From Owenia fusiformis (Eukaryota; Annelida; Polychaeta; Sabellida; Oweniidae): a stretch of DNA of 64,000 nucleotides. Positions within the stretch are counted from its first letter, which is position 1. Each line of letters starts with the position of its first letter. This document shows, in pieces, positions 26,501-33,872 of this stretch. The notes beneath the pieces were generated by a model. The model was given only the letters and a program-made list of their open reading frames with translations. It did not search any database and was not told the DNA's origin. A program made the position numbers and the translations under genes. The stretch is taken from positions 38,593,366 through 38,657,365 of the forward strand of contig CAIIXF020000001.1 of NCBI GenBank assembly GCA_903813345.2, in the 5' to 3' direction.

Positions 26501-29500
26501 CTTTCTTGTACTCTTAAGTTTTCCTCCATCGACCGTTGGTAAATTTTAGGTAGGCATTTTCAAAAAGCGTTACTTTGGCCCTTTTCCGTTACTTTCTTGG
26601 ACTTAAACTTTTTTCGATGTGTAACTTGAAAATCTTGTCAGTGAGTGGTATTACTAATTATTGTAAAATATAAGATGGACCATAGTGTAAAAAGAGGCTA
26701 GTAGTGTTTTTCCATCTATTAATTCACTTATTCCACCTTGAAAATCTTAAATTCTTGCAGAAACTTTTGTACAATGCCTAACTGTTGTTTTGGTTTGTTT
26801 CGTAGTTCGATGATCTTCCATGTTATTTTCGAAATAATAACATGGATGAAACTCCCTAAATAGGTACAGCTTTACTGCACGTTATACCTAACTATCTGTA
26901 ATTTACAATAGTTACGTCTTGTACGTATGTTTATATTTTTTTCATTTTCTGTTGCAATATGTTGGTTGCTTATTTAACGTTCAATGTACTCAATTAGGCG
27001 GTTAAAAGACCAAAGTGGATCATTTTTCATGAATGTACGTTAATTTATAGATTAGTTTAGCCGATAACAGTGTTGAATGACTTCAGAGTTGCAATTTTAG
27101 CGATTCATACGATAAAAGATCGATTCATCCCAAACACCAACTTTACCGGAAGGCGCTCTCTGACGTCCGCGCCATTTAGGTCACTTATAACATGGCATTA
27201 TTTTTCACTTCCCTTTATTAGTACGTTTGAATGCAACCATCTTAGACATTGATGCAGCAATTATTTTGACCATGATCATGATCATGAAATGAAATGATCA
27301 TGAACGAATAACAGATTGACAGATTGATATGTGAAAATTTGGAAGGTGTATTTTCTGATACTGAGCGACATCTTTATAAAACACAGTTTTCAATCCGACT
27401 ATAAGTATGAGTAATTCATAAAGATGTCGTTCGCTTCAACTACATCTCATAAACGTCGAACTAAATCACTAGTTTTCAAGAATTATATACACATTGTATT
27501 ATTCAAAACACGAGCTAACAAACAATACAATCGTTTGCATCAGAATATCAATGTATTTTTCCATTTAATATTGCACTGTTGTCTTTTGATTGCTTTTTAT
27601 CGACTGACGGAGACAAAACTGAAGTTCGTCAAAATGCGATTCAAAATCATCTATTGAGTACTTTGAATTTCAAAAATAAGCAATCAAATGACCATATTGC
27701 AACAATATTTGGAGAAATAGAAACCTATGTACAAGGCCTAACTTTAGTATTTCAGATAGTTACAGCAAACGTTTGGCATTCAGTAATTTATTGAGTTTCA
27801 TCCATGTTAATTTTTCGTGTCGAAAATGTCATGGCAGAGAAGCATTGAAATATAAGAGGCCACACATATGATAGCTAACTACAAAACAAACCAAAATATA
27901 CAAAAGTTAGGCCTCGTACAATTGTTTCTACTTTTACAAAATACTGTTCAATATCGTCCTTTGATTCCTTATTTTTTACATTCAAAATACTCAATCGGGC
28001 AAAAAAGTTTAAGTCCAAGAAAGTAACGGAAAAGGGCCAAAGTAACGCTTTTTGAAAATGCCTACCTAAATTTCACCAACGCTCGGTGGAGGAAAACTAA
28101 GAGTACAAGAAAGTTACGGAAATCGGCCAAAGTAACGCTTTTTAAAAACACCAGGCTAAAATGTTCGACACTTGAAGGAATAAAGTTAAAAGTAACGTTT
28201 TACTGGCAAAGTACTGTGTTTTAAGAATGCCTACATAAAAAATCACCCATTATTCGAGGAGAAAAGTTAAATCCACGAAAGTAACGTTTTATCGGCAAAG
28301 TACTGTGTTTTGAAAATGCCTACCTAAAAAGCATCCATTCTTCGAGGAGAAAAGTTAAAATCCAATAAAGTAGTTTTTAAGGCAAAGTACTGTGTTTTGA
28401 AAGTGCGTGCATAAAAATCATCCATTCTTCGTGGAGATCAGTTAAAGTACAATAAAGTAACGCTTTAAGGCAAAGTAACGTGTTTTGAAAATACCTGCAT
28501 AAAAAATTATTCATTCTTCGTGGAGATCAGTTAAAGTCCAATAAAGTAACGATTTTAAGGCAAAGTAACGTGTTTTAAAAAGGCCCTACATAAAAAACCA
28601 TCCATTCTTCGTGGAGTATGGTTAAAGTCGAATAAAGTAACGTTTTACTGACAAAGTACTGTGTTTTGAAAATGCCTAATATAAAATCATCCATTCTTCG
28701 TGGAGATCAGTTAAAGTCCAATAAAGTAACGTTTTTAAGGCAAAGTAACATGTTTTAAGAAGGCCCTACATAAAAAACCATCCATTCTTGGTGGAGTATG
28801 GTTAAAGTCGAATAAAGTAACGTTTTACTGACAAAGTACTGTGTTTTGAAAATGCCTAATATAAAATCATCCATTCTTCGTGTAGATCAGTTAAAGTCCA
28901 ATAAAGTAACGTTTTTAAGGCAAAGTAACGTGTTTTGAAAAGACTACACAAAAATTCATCCATTCTTCGTGGAAAAAAGTTAAAGTCTAATAAAGTAACG
29001 TTTTTAAGGCAAAGTACTGTGTTTTGAAAATGCCTAATATAAAATCATCCATTCTTCGTGGAGATCAGTTAAAGTCCAATAAAGTAACGTTTTTAAGGCA
29101 AAGTAACGTGTTTTGAAAAGACTACACAAAAATTCATCCATTCTTCGTGGAGAAAAGTTAAAGTCTAATAAAGTAACGTTTTTAAGGCAAAGTACTGTGT
29201 TTTGAAAATGCCTGCATAAAAAGCCATCCATTCTTCGTGGAGTATGGTTTAAGTTGAATAAAGTAACGTTTTACTGACAAAGTACTGTGTTTTGAAAAGA
29301 CTACACAAAAATTCATCCATTCTTCGTGGAGAAAAGTTTAAGTCCAATAAAGTAACGTTTTTAAGGCAAAGTACCGTGTTTTGAAAATGCCTGCATAAAA
29401 AGCCATCAGTTCTTCGTGGAGTATGGTTAAAGTTGAATAAAGTAACGTTTTACTGACAAAGTACTGTGTTTTGAAAATACCTAATATAAAATCATCCATT

Positions 29501-32500
29501 CTTCTTGGAGATCAGTTAAAGTCCAATAAAGTAACGTTTTTAAGGCAAAGTAACGTGTTTGAAAATGCTTACATAAAATTCATCCATTCTTCGTGGAGTA
29601 TGGTTAAAATCGAAGTAACGTTTTACTGTCAAAATACTGTGTTTTGAAATTGCCTACATATAAAAATCATCCATTCTTCGTGGAGATAAGTTAAAGTCCA
29701 ATAAAGTAACGTTTTTAAGGCAAAGCACCGTGTTTTGAAAATGCTTACATAAAATTCATCCATTCTTCGTGGAGTATTGTTAAAGTCGAATAAAGTAACG
29801 TTTTACTGACAAAGTACTTTGTTTTGAAAATGGCCTACATAAAAAATCATCCATTCGTAGAGATCAGTTAAAGTCCACTAAAGTAACGTTTTTAAGGCAA
29901 AGTAACGTGTTTTAAGAATGCGTACATAAAAAGCATCCACTCTTATTAGAGAAAACTTAAAGTCTATTAAGGTAACGTTCTAAAGGCAAAGTAACGTGTT
30001 TTAGAAATGGCTACATAAAAAATCATCCATTGACAATGAACGAACGTTTTAAAGGCAAAGTAACGTGTTTTAAAATGCCTGCATAAAACATAATCTATTC
30101 TTCGTAAAGATAATGATTATATCACCAGGTTTCAACAGCCAAGGTAGCCAACGTTCCTTAATTACTTTTCATAATAACAAAACGAAAAAACGGTACTTTT
30201 AAAATGTCAATATTTTTTGTCCCTATATCGTGACATGTATAGGTGGTAGAGCCCATGGATTTATAAAAGAAAAATGTTAACACACATCTTGAATAGGTTA
30301 AGTAATGATTAGACTAGTAATAATGTTCACTAATCTAAATAAGTAGCTGGTCTTAAAATTAATCTATGGAAATGAAGTTCATCGAAACATTAAAAAATAT
30401 TGGTCTATAAGTAAATCTCAGCCCATTATGCACCCCACCCCCAAAAGAGAAGAAATGATCTAAAATTACTGGGTATACATATTTCACGGGGGATAAGCAA
30501 AACGAGGGCGAAGCCACGGACTGCGACTCGCGTAATTCAAAACGAGGTTACAACGCATTATAGCTGAACAATGGCGGTAAGTCCAAACTGAATTTGGAAG
30601 GCATGTTAGGATTTGGGGTAGATTATTGGTTTGGATATTCTACAGAATAGCTAGTATGTTCCAGTCGGTGATCAACATATTCATACTCCACCTGCAATGA
30701 CATTCTTGGTGCTCGGCTGTCCAATAGTTTAGCATGAACACAAATGAATTCGAAATCTGCCACAAAAAATGTAATTTTGTCAATATTTGTCCCTAATATA
30801 CCGATTTAAACAAAGGAATCAGAAATGACATCGAATTAATATAATTATTCATGTTCTGTTGTTACAATTACATCTTCGTGTGATATTTGGTAAGCGGAAA
30901 ACGTACAATTACATAGAAAATTGGAATTTATAATAGTCGCAGTCCATCCATCTGCCCAACACAGTCCGCGACTCAGTGTTGCTTTATATCTGAAGCTGAA
31001 CGCAATCACAGCCAAAGGTAGATAGCACAATGGGTGTACAGGTGTGGCCGAAATGGAGCAACTTTGGACAAAATTGAATATCAAGGGCTATTTTAATAGG
31101 GCCTACATCGTGTCTCAATCCATTCTGCAAATATATACAAGCTGTCAAATACAGCTGAAATCATGAATTTATGGTAGCTAGCAATATTGATGGACTGTTG
31201 GAAAGATCATCCAAAATTACATTAACTCACCAACTCTCCAATTATTTGATATTTTCCTGATATCTTAAATACTAGTTAATGTACCCCTTCCCCAACAGCT
31301 TTTATTGCATCATCAAAAAGTTAATTGTTTCGCATTTCTACTTCTTATAAAAAGTCTCACCACTATCCAATTATCTATATATTTAACCCTATCCACAAAT
31401 TGGTTTGTAATAAACATATTACGTTGTCATCTTGCGCTCGACTGTTCTGCCAAATACGCTATTGAATTGCCATATTTCTAGGTCTTAAACGATACAATAT
31501 AGCAATTTGGGACATTGATTCAGGTAATAGATATATGTTAATCAACGTAACTTTGAATGATAATCTGGATGCTGACTTTTCTTTTCCTGAAACAATAATA
31601 GCGTAGGAATATAGTTTACACTATCTTATTTATTTCGTGTTCGCGGCTGGACTGCGTTACTTAGAATATCAATGGTGGCTGTGTTGCGTTGTTGAAATAG
31701 CTTTGTTTACTGGACTGCGTCCACTATGAATGCGCAGTTTGAATCTAATTTTCTCCTCATGAACACATTCTATTATCAAATCATTTTCACGAATTATACT
31801 CGGAGCCTCAACTAACCTTTAGATATCAGAAACGTGTTAAAACTCCTTTCAAATGTATAGTAAATTAAATAATATGCACATATTTTACAGGTAAAATCAG
31901 AACTTTGCTACTGTTTTAGCTTGATCTGGACAACTGCTTATTTTCTTATCTACAGACCAACAGTAGATACAGAGTAATATTTTGGTCACCGATTAGACAC
32001 TACGATAGCATTTAAAATACCTGGATTTCTCTATTTTGTCGGAAGAAGCAGAAGGCACTGCAGGATGTCCCTCCATTTTGGCGCTGGGCTGCGGTGTAAA
32101 GTTACGCGAGTCGCAGTCCGTGGCTTCGCCCTCGTTTTGCTTATCCCCCGTGATATTTGTAAACTATATAATGGTATTAAAATAAAATTATTTCTTGGGG
32201 AACAATCCACAGATCTTCCTTAACATACATCTCAAAGGTGCACATACCCCTGAACCAGGACTGAGCATTATATGGTAGCATAGAGATTATGCTCTCAAGA
32301 TCCCCTTTCTACTGACCTAAAACTAAGATTCTCAGGTATATACTGTAATATACATACCTCTAGAGTACTAATTGGTGGTGGGGTGAGAGTCTTGTTCTCT
32401 GCATAAAGTCTCCTTTGTGTTTGAAGCTCTTGTATCCAATATAGTGCTGTCTCTTCATCCCGAGCTTCCAATGTGAACACCTTCTCTGGTGTACTGCAAG

Positions 32501-33830
32501 GATAATTTCCTCACATTTCAAGAATCTGCTTTTAAGAAAATAATTGAAATCAATGTCATCTTTTAATATTTTTTTTAGTATACCACTTTCATTATTTTTC
32601 TACAATAGAGACATACTGTATCATTACTCCAATTATTATTTGAACCTTAAATTTCACTGTCAATTTACTTTGTTTGAAAAAACATAAGCCAATTGCAAGA
32701 ATCTGTTCCACTGGGGATCAACTGGAAATGAAGACATGATGTCTTCATTTTAGCATGGCCAGACTTCCAATTGATAATAATATTTCTTTTCTTGATTTTA
32801 TTATCTTCACACTTCAAATTTCAACTATATATTTGGCCTGTATGGTGTGTAGGTTCTGGTTTCAAAAGATGGTTATACCTAAGAAATTCATAAGTAATTG
32901 TTTGGATAATTACAGAACAATCCCTCGCTTAGGAAACCAAGATAGTTTCACAGAGAAACTAAGACAGTGCACAGGTTTCTGAAGCATGAAATGAAGACAG
33001 CACATTTTAATAATATCTGAATGTACTAAGTAAAGGGTTAGAATGCAGAGCCACAAAAAGAGTGTAGACTTCTCTAGTCTGAAAATCTTTTGAAATTTGT
33101 AAGGAATTATTCAGACTCACTGTTTAAATTTAGGATTGAAAAATATTTGTTTACACAAGGAGTGCGATTCCAAATAGCCGATGGAGTAAATTAATTTGCA
33201 TATTTGTTACTTCTCCTAGCTTTATTTCCATTTGACAACATGTTATATTACTTTTATAGCATTCAATTGTACCTCACTAAATTGAATTGTTGTAATGTTT
33301 ATTTCTGGGAGGCAAAGCTTCCTAAAATTGATAGCTTTGTGCACAAGGTTTTTTCAAAGGAGGGACATGATGATCAATAGACCGAATTCTCAAGATATTC
33401 GGTCTATTGGAAGTAAGCCTGAGTGAAACAATATGCTTTTTTACCTGATGTCAAACAGTCCAGGTTTATCTAGATTCATCTGGGGATTCAGATTAAATAC
33501 AGCATTACTGATGTCAATGTCGCCAATAGGAACGAGATCATTTGGAGAATTGTAACATACCAGCTTACAAGAGTTATAGGAAAAAGCAAACCATCTTGTT
33601 TTGAAACTTTTGTTGACAAGTCCTTTTTCAAATTTATTCAAAAATCCACATAATTTTTGTGTTTGTAGTCGTATATTCCGTTCCGCCTCTAAAATATCTG
33701 CAGCGTTGATAAATTCATAATCTAATGATCCCAAAGAAACATTGGTTTGTGTTTTTGTGCTGTCATTGAGCTGTATGAGCGGTTGATCAGAATAAAATGT
33801 TGACGATTTTCCAATTCCTACTTCCGCCAT
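2483..33830 (-). CDS. TBC1D2: TBC1D2/TBC1D2B-family Rab GTPase-activating protein (Armus), 20 coding exons
   Basis: Spliced gene rebuilt from the sequence. Exons, 5' to 3': 33830-33445, 32493-32358, 20115-19902, 19335-19190, 18521-18394, 17470-17339, 16727-16604, 15809-15651, 14765-14659, 14373-14288, 10420-10321, 9926-9809, 8233-8088, 7662-7551, 7205-7074, 6746-6609, 6216-6040, 5780-5646, 5450-5373, 2578-2483. Every junction is GT-AG, phases agree, and the sum is 2850 nt (949 aa plus stop). Domains: PH about 58-155, linker 175-294, coiled coil about 295-540, TBC about 636-860, short acidic C-tail ending DEDI. The arginine finger (IELDLLR, R705) and glutamine finger (YCQ, Q742) are both present, so it should be an active GAP. 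Family knowledge: TBC1D2 is a Rab7 GAP and Rac1 effector in endolysosomal traffic, autophagy and cadherin turnover; TBC1D2B is a close paralog. I cannot say which vertebrate paralog it matches better; a pre-duplication ortholog is likely. The start is the ATG at 33830, in good context (aacATGG). Confidence 0.93.
3065..5285. mobile_element. foldback / long-TIR element
   Basis: Left arm about 3065-3480 and right arm about 4940-5285 are inverted copies (for example AGTATGCCAATATGCATG at 3423 and its inverse near 4990, and GAGAATAACTTTGTACT at 3076 and its inverse near 5270). The 1.4-kb middle codes nothing recognisable. It fills most of the last TBC1D2 intron. Confidence 0.8.
3737..3882. mobile_element. 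nested MITE-like hairpin
   Basis: TAGGTCCTAAGGGCCGGTCC and its approximate inverse at the other end, with GACCAG repeats inside. About 145 bp, within the larger foldback. Confidence 0.55.
5373..5450 (-). CDS. TBC1D2: TBC1D2 exon 19: C-terminal tail
   Basis: Acceptor cttgtttgtag, donor GTTAAA|GTAAGC. Residues 893-918 start with the family signature IAFNELNPFPMK. If the donor is skipped the frame runs on 18 more codons to a stop at 5316-5318, so an alternative C-terminus by intron retention is possible. Confidence 0.9.
5646..5780 (-). CDS. TBC1D2: TBC1D2 exon 18: end of TBC domain
   Basis: Acceptor ttttgttttag, donor GCACAG|GTACAT. Residues 848-892 (VLFRFALAFFKYKEDEIL), the last TBC helices. 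Confidence 0.95.
6040..6216 (-). CDS. TBC1D2: TBC1D2 exon 17: TBC domain
   Basis: Acceptor cttttatag, donor AGCAAG|GTAAGG. Residues 789-847 contain FTFNWFLTVFVDNIPVE and RIWDAFLYEGSK, hallmark C-terminal TBC motifs. Confidence 0.97.
6438..6604. mobile_element. GTAGCC/poly-C repeat element, copy in intron 16
   Basis: Begins CCCGTAGCCAG, has two GGGGGGTTCACTTT blocks, a middle AT-rich part and a run of about 22 C, and ends GGCTACAC. Same family as 14081-14257, 15030-15239 and 24663-25046. Its end lies next to the exon 16 splice donor. Confidence 0.75.
6609..6746 (-). CDS. TBC1D2: TBC1D2 exon 16: TBC domain
   Basis: Acceptor taaatctag, donor GACCAG|GTGAGT. Residues 743-788 (GLNRLAAIALLFLSEEDAFW), the helix after the glutamine finger. 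A poly-C/poly-G repeat element begins within about 7 nt of the donor. Confidence 0.95.
7074..7205 (-). CDS. TBC1D2: TBC1D2 exon 15: TBC catalytic fingers
   Basis: Acceptor aaattctag, donor TGCCAG|GTAAGA. Residues 699-742 carry both catalytic motifs of TBC GAPs: IxxDxxR at the start (IELDLLR, arginine finger) and YxQ at the end (YCQ, glutamine finger). Both are intact, which argues for an active GAP. Confidence 0.96.
7551..7662 (-). CDS. TBC1D2: TBC1D2 exon 14: TBC domain
   Basis: Acceptor attgtag, donor AAGCAG|GTAGGA. Residues 661-698 (KGDNYYEKLRRERRGSNRF), the basic loop typical of the TBC1D2 subfamily. Phase 2 in, phase 0 out. Confidence 0.92.
8088..8233 (-). CDS. TBC1D2: TBC1D2 exon 13: start of TBC domain
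   Basis: Acceptor tttttatttag, donor GGAAATT|GTAAGA. Residues 613-660; the TBC domain begins with LKSLVRGGIYTDYRPKIW. Other AGs 5-7 nt downstream are possible acceptors, but the chosen one has the pyrimidine tract and keeps phase 0. Confidence 0.93.
8343..8826. mobile_element. MITE with about 95-bp TIRs and an internal hairpin
   Basis: GCATCACCCCATGCAGAC at the left and its inverse at 8808-8826; arms match for about 95 bp. The middle holds a second near-perfect palindrome at 8448-8517 around CCGAAACACAAAAAAACACA. Lies in intron 12, beside exon 13. Confidence 0.8.
9809..9926 (-). CDS. TBC1D2: TBC1D2 exon 12: pre-TBC region
   Basis: Acceptor atgatacag, donor ATGAAG|GTAACC. Residues 573-612, starting with the family signature EYDDYGFRVLP and continuing as helix. 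Phase 2 in, phase 0 out. Confidence 0.93.
10321..10420 (-). CDS. TBC1D2: TBC1D2 exon 11: pre-TBC region
   Basis: Acceptor tatcacctag, donor AATCCTTC|GTGAGT. Residues 540-572 (DLVSRLLQDAIKS), a conserved short helix before the TBC domain. Phase 1 in, phase 2 out; accepts either exon 10 or the alternative first exon. Confidence 0.9.
10624..11401 (-). CDS. TBC1D2: probable alternative first exon of TBC1D2 (short isoform), 259 codons
   Basis: An open frame of 259 codons starts at the ATG at 11401 and runs to a donor (GTTAATG|GTTAGT) at 10624. An in-frame stop TAG lies at 11462-11464 with no good phase-matched acceptor between, so this reads as a first exon, not an internal one. It ends in phase 1, exactly the phase of exon 10 and of the acceptor of exon 11, so it can splice in frame to the TBC half and give about 669 aa without PH and coiled coil. 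Its N-terminus is predicted helical (FLKLQIDDLSETVGEVL), followed by a polar Ser/Asn-rich region. No known domain is recognised. It could instead be a nested separate gene, but the AT-rich background makes a chance frame this long very unlikely. Confidence 0.7.
12170..12990. repeat. 51-bp minisatellite, about 15 copies
   Basis: Unit begins AATATAACAGGCTCTAACAG and continues to CCAATATATCAGGCTCTGC. 51 is a multiple of 3, so long frames appear in more than one phase; they are not genes. It lies in TBC1D2 intron 10, about 0.8-1.6 kb upstream of the alternative first exon. Confidence 0.95.
13190..13260. mobile_element. GTAGC/poly-G element fragment
   Basis: CTGACGTAGCTAGGATTTGACAG followed by GGGGGTTC, the left end of the same dispersed family. 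No matching right end nearby. Confidence 0.4.
14081..14257. mobile_element. GTAGCC/poly-C repeat element, copy in intron 10
   Basis: Inverse orientation: C-run, then TTCAAAATCATGCAGTTTTTC, two C-runs and CCTGGCTACTGGCCTG. It lies about 30 bp from the exon 10 donor. Confidence 0.75.
14288..14373 (-). CDS. TBC1D2: TBC1D2 exon 10: end of coiled coil
   Basis: Acceptor tttgttcccag, donor AAGAG|GTAAGG. Residues 511-539 contain the family-typical EANFYKIQSKHLTLL segment that precedes the TBC half of these proteins. Phase 2 in, phase 1 out. Confidence 0.93.
14659..14765 (-). CDS. TBC1D2: TBC1D2 exon 9: coiled coil
   Basis: Acceptor atcctttacag, donor TTACAAT|GTAAGC. Residues 476-510, helical (NKLLNKELLELNQLR). 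Phase 0 in, phase 2 out. Confidence 0.9.
14868..15495. mobile_element. foldback element with about 110-bp arms, in intron 8
   Basis: CGCACAATTACACCTTGTTC near 14880 is the inverse of sequence near 15475, with further similarity inward. A GTAGCC/poly-C element is inserted inside (15030-15239). Confidence 0.65.
15030..15239. mobile_element. GTAGCC/poly-C repeat element, near-complete copy
   Basis: Starts CAGGCCCATAGCCAGG, ends CCCTGGCTACGGGCCTG, an imperfect terminal inverted repeat. Middle matches the other copies (TGCATGATTTTGAAAGAA). Confidence 0.78.
15651..15809 (-). CDS. TBC1D2: TBC1D2 exon 8: coiled-coil/linker
   Basis: Acceptor atttttgtag, donor ACAAG|GTGCAA, 53 whole codons (residues 423-475). 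Starts helical (ALIHLSETLESISKSQ) and ends in a Pro-rich stretch. An internal GTACCC could act as an earlier donor in the same phase; the later donor keeps more coding sequence. Confidence 0.82.
16604..16727 (-). CDS. TBC1D2: TBC1D2 exon 7: coiled coil
   Basis: Acceptor tatatcctag, donor AAACAG|GTACAT. Residues 381-422, strongly helical (GEIQALNEQIVMLKEIM). Phase 2 in, phase 0 out. Confidence 0.9.
16839..16994. repeat. tandem duplication, two copies of about 78 bp
   Basis: GACAATGCTTTGAGCAATG through TTTGGACATTGTAATGA is repeated once with a few changes. Intron 6. Confidence 0.85.
17022..17204. mobile_element. short MITE
   Basis: CATTTTCTAGCGAGAAATC at the left and its near-perfect inverse at the right; about 27-bp TIRs, 183 bp in all. 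Intron 6. Confidence 0.7.
17339..17470 (-). CDS. TBC1D2: TBC1D2 exon 6: coiled coil
   Basis: Acceptor gttaaattcag, donor AAAATGAG|GTATAT. Residues 337-380, with leucine-spaced helix (LSQKERLNVELEHLL). Phase 2 in and out. Confidence 0.9.
17614..18132. mobile_element. TIR element, 519 bp, with about 50-bp TIRs
   Basis: TCACACCGGAATAGCCTGAC at the left and its exact inverse at the right. Internal part is found again, without clear ends, near 38025-38260. No coding sequence. Intron 5. Confidence 0.8.
18394..18521 (-). CDS. TBC1D2: TBC1D2 exon 5: start of coiled coil, abutting acceptor minisatellite
   Basis: Donor ATACTCA|GTAAGG. The acceptor drawn here is the last copy (aacttccag) of a 33-bp tandem repeat; many upstream copies also carry an acceptor-like CAG in the same phase 0, so the true 5' edge may be further upstream. 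The unique part (SDLQEQSDEILAHREM and on) is heptad-rich coiled coil. Residues 295-336 for the minimal exon. Confidence 0.85.
18490..19010. repeat. 33-bp minisatellite containing splice acceptors, upstream of exon 5
   Basis: On the minus strand the unit is TTACAG|CTACAATCTTATG and on, about 15 copies, coding an 11-residue repeat (LQSYVTSLNLQ) in the frame of exon 5. Many units carry TTACAG or TTCCAG at the same place, phase 0. One copy near 18870 has an in-frame TAA; the roughly ten copies downstream of it are open. Confidence 0.93.
19190..19335 (-). CDS. TBC1D2: TBC1D2 exon 4: linker
   Basis: Acceptor ttttacag, donor AATCAG|GTATGT. Residues 246-294, including SFQKLKSKLTPRGKSV and a CxxC pair (ISCQKC). 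Phase 1 in, phase 0 out. Degenerate copies of the acceptor and the first bases of this exon lie just upstream (19390-19545). Confidence 0.87.
19390..19545. repeat. degenerate duplicates of the exon 4 acceptor
   Basis: Plus-strand GTTGACCCTGTATATCTGTAA is the exon 4 start plus acceptor (minus strand TTACAG|ATATACAGGGTC). Copies at about 19397, 19433, 19462 and 19522; at least two keep the TTACAG. Confidence 0.7.
19902..20115 (-). CDS. TBC1D2: TBC1D2 exon 3: linker
   Basis: Acceptor tctttccag, donor TTTCTG|GTAAGC. Residues 175-245 plus one base; a Ser/Pro/Asn-rich linker between PH and coiled coil with no recognisable domain. Phase 0 in, phase 1 out, matching its neighbours. The acceptor lies about 60 bp from the end of the large nested transposon. 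Confidence 0.85.
20475..23640. repeat. 203-bp satellite array, about 15 monomers
   Basis: Monomers contain GACTTTTGTCAAGTTGTTCAG, AACATGACTGGTATAAAGTT and TCTCCTATCTGATGATGTGAC. Spacing is 203 bp at 20721, 20924 and 21127. Two monomer types alternate: the stretch at 21471 recurs 812 bp later at 22283, four monomers apart. Monomers past about 22700 are more diverged. All open frames here are shadows. Confidence 0.95.
23641..24662. other. inner part of the large TIR element, no gene seen
   Basis: AT-rich, no long frames and no clear repeat structure. Confidence 0.5.
24663..25046. mobile_element. GTAGCC/poly-G element in head-to-head form
   Basis: Starts GTCCATAGCCAGGATTTGCC, has a long G-run near 24811, then a long C-run near 24881, and ends CTGTCTACGGCCCGC. 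The two halves are inverted copies around a 60-bp centre. Confidence 0.7.
25615..30240. mobile_element. 4.6-kb foldback transposon with arms of about 89-bp tandem repeats
   Basis: Flanked by a perfect 9-bp duplication AGGTGGTAG (25606-25614 and 30241-30249). Arm tips share GATATAGGGACA and TATTGACATTTTAAAAGTACC. Left arm (about 25720-26640) holds about 10 and right arm (27990-30110) about 25 units with GTAACGTTTT, CAAAGTAC and CCATTCTTCG. The centre (26640-27990) also has inverted parts but no transposase. A 9-bp duplication and repeat-filled arms recall Drosophila FB and sea urchin TU elements (known families). Confidence 0.88.
30485..32152. mobile_element. 1.67-kb TIR element with 6-bp target duplication
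   Basis: Ends CACGGGGGATAAGCAAAACG and its exact inverse, TIRs about 50 bp, flanked by ATATTT on both sides (30479-30484 and 32153-32158). The middle has no recognised transposase. Lies in intron 2 next to exon 2. Confidence 0.85.
32358..32493 (-). CDS. TBC1D2: TBC1D2 exon 2: end of PH domain
   Basis: Acceptor ccttgcag, donor GAG|GTATGT. Residues 129-174 give the C-terminal PH helix (FTLEARDEETALYWIQEL) with the conserved Trp. Phase 2 in, phase 0 out. The intron that follows is 12.2 kb and filled with transposons. Confidence 0.93.
33445..33830 (-). CDS. TBC1D2: TBC1D2 exon 1: start and first part of PH domain
   Basis: Codes for residues 1-128 and ends in phase 2 (ACATCAG|GTAAAA). The PH domain begins near residue 58 (KLCGFLNKFEKG) and includes the FKTRWFAF strand typical of PH domains. 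An in-frame GTG codon lies 36 nt upstream, but the ATGGCGG at 33830 is the first ATG and has a good initiation context. Confidence 0.92.
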
Positions 33831-33860
33831 GTTGTCTGCAAGCTTGTAGATCACATGGGG

Positions 33861-33872
33861 GATCACGTGACC
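33861..33872. promoter_or_regulatory. CLEAR-like CACGTG E-box upstream of TBC1D2
   Basis: The minus strand reads GTCACGTGAT about 31-40 nt upstream of the TBC1D2 ATG, one mismatch from the CLEAR element GTCACGTGAC bound by TFEB/MITF factors. Lysosomal and autophagy genes often carry it near the start. Function here is inference. Confidence 0.45.

Larger units (their letters stand above)
20177..30257. mobile_element. TIR transposon with 7-bp target duplication, carrying a satellite and interrupted by a foldback
   Basis: Left end CATGGGCTCTATCAGATGGG and right end, on the other strand, CATGGGCTCTACCACCTGGG. Similarity goes on inward to AATGGTGGCC. Both ends are flanked by GATTTAT (20170-20176 and 30258-30264). 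Removing the foldback at 25615-30240 restores a continuous right arm. About 5.4 kb without it. No transposase recognised, so non-autonomous. A 7-8 bp duplication is known for P/Galileo and hAT superfamilies; assignment is inference. Confidence 0.82.

Noticed and set aside
28000-30110. Possible gene or RNA cluster in regularly spaced blocks
   Set aside because: The blocks are tandem repeats of the foldback arm and have inverse partners on the left side.
20177-30257. The outer and inner inverted ends in intron 2 as one single large transposon
   Set aside because: The two sets of ends have different target duplications (7 bp and 9 bp), and the inner one interrupts the outer right arm, so they are separate insertions.
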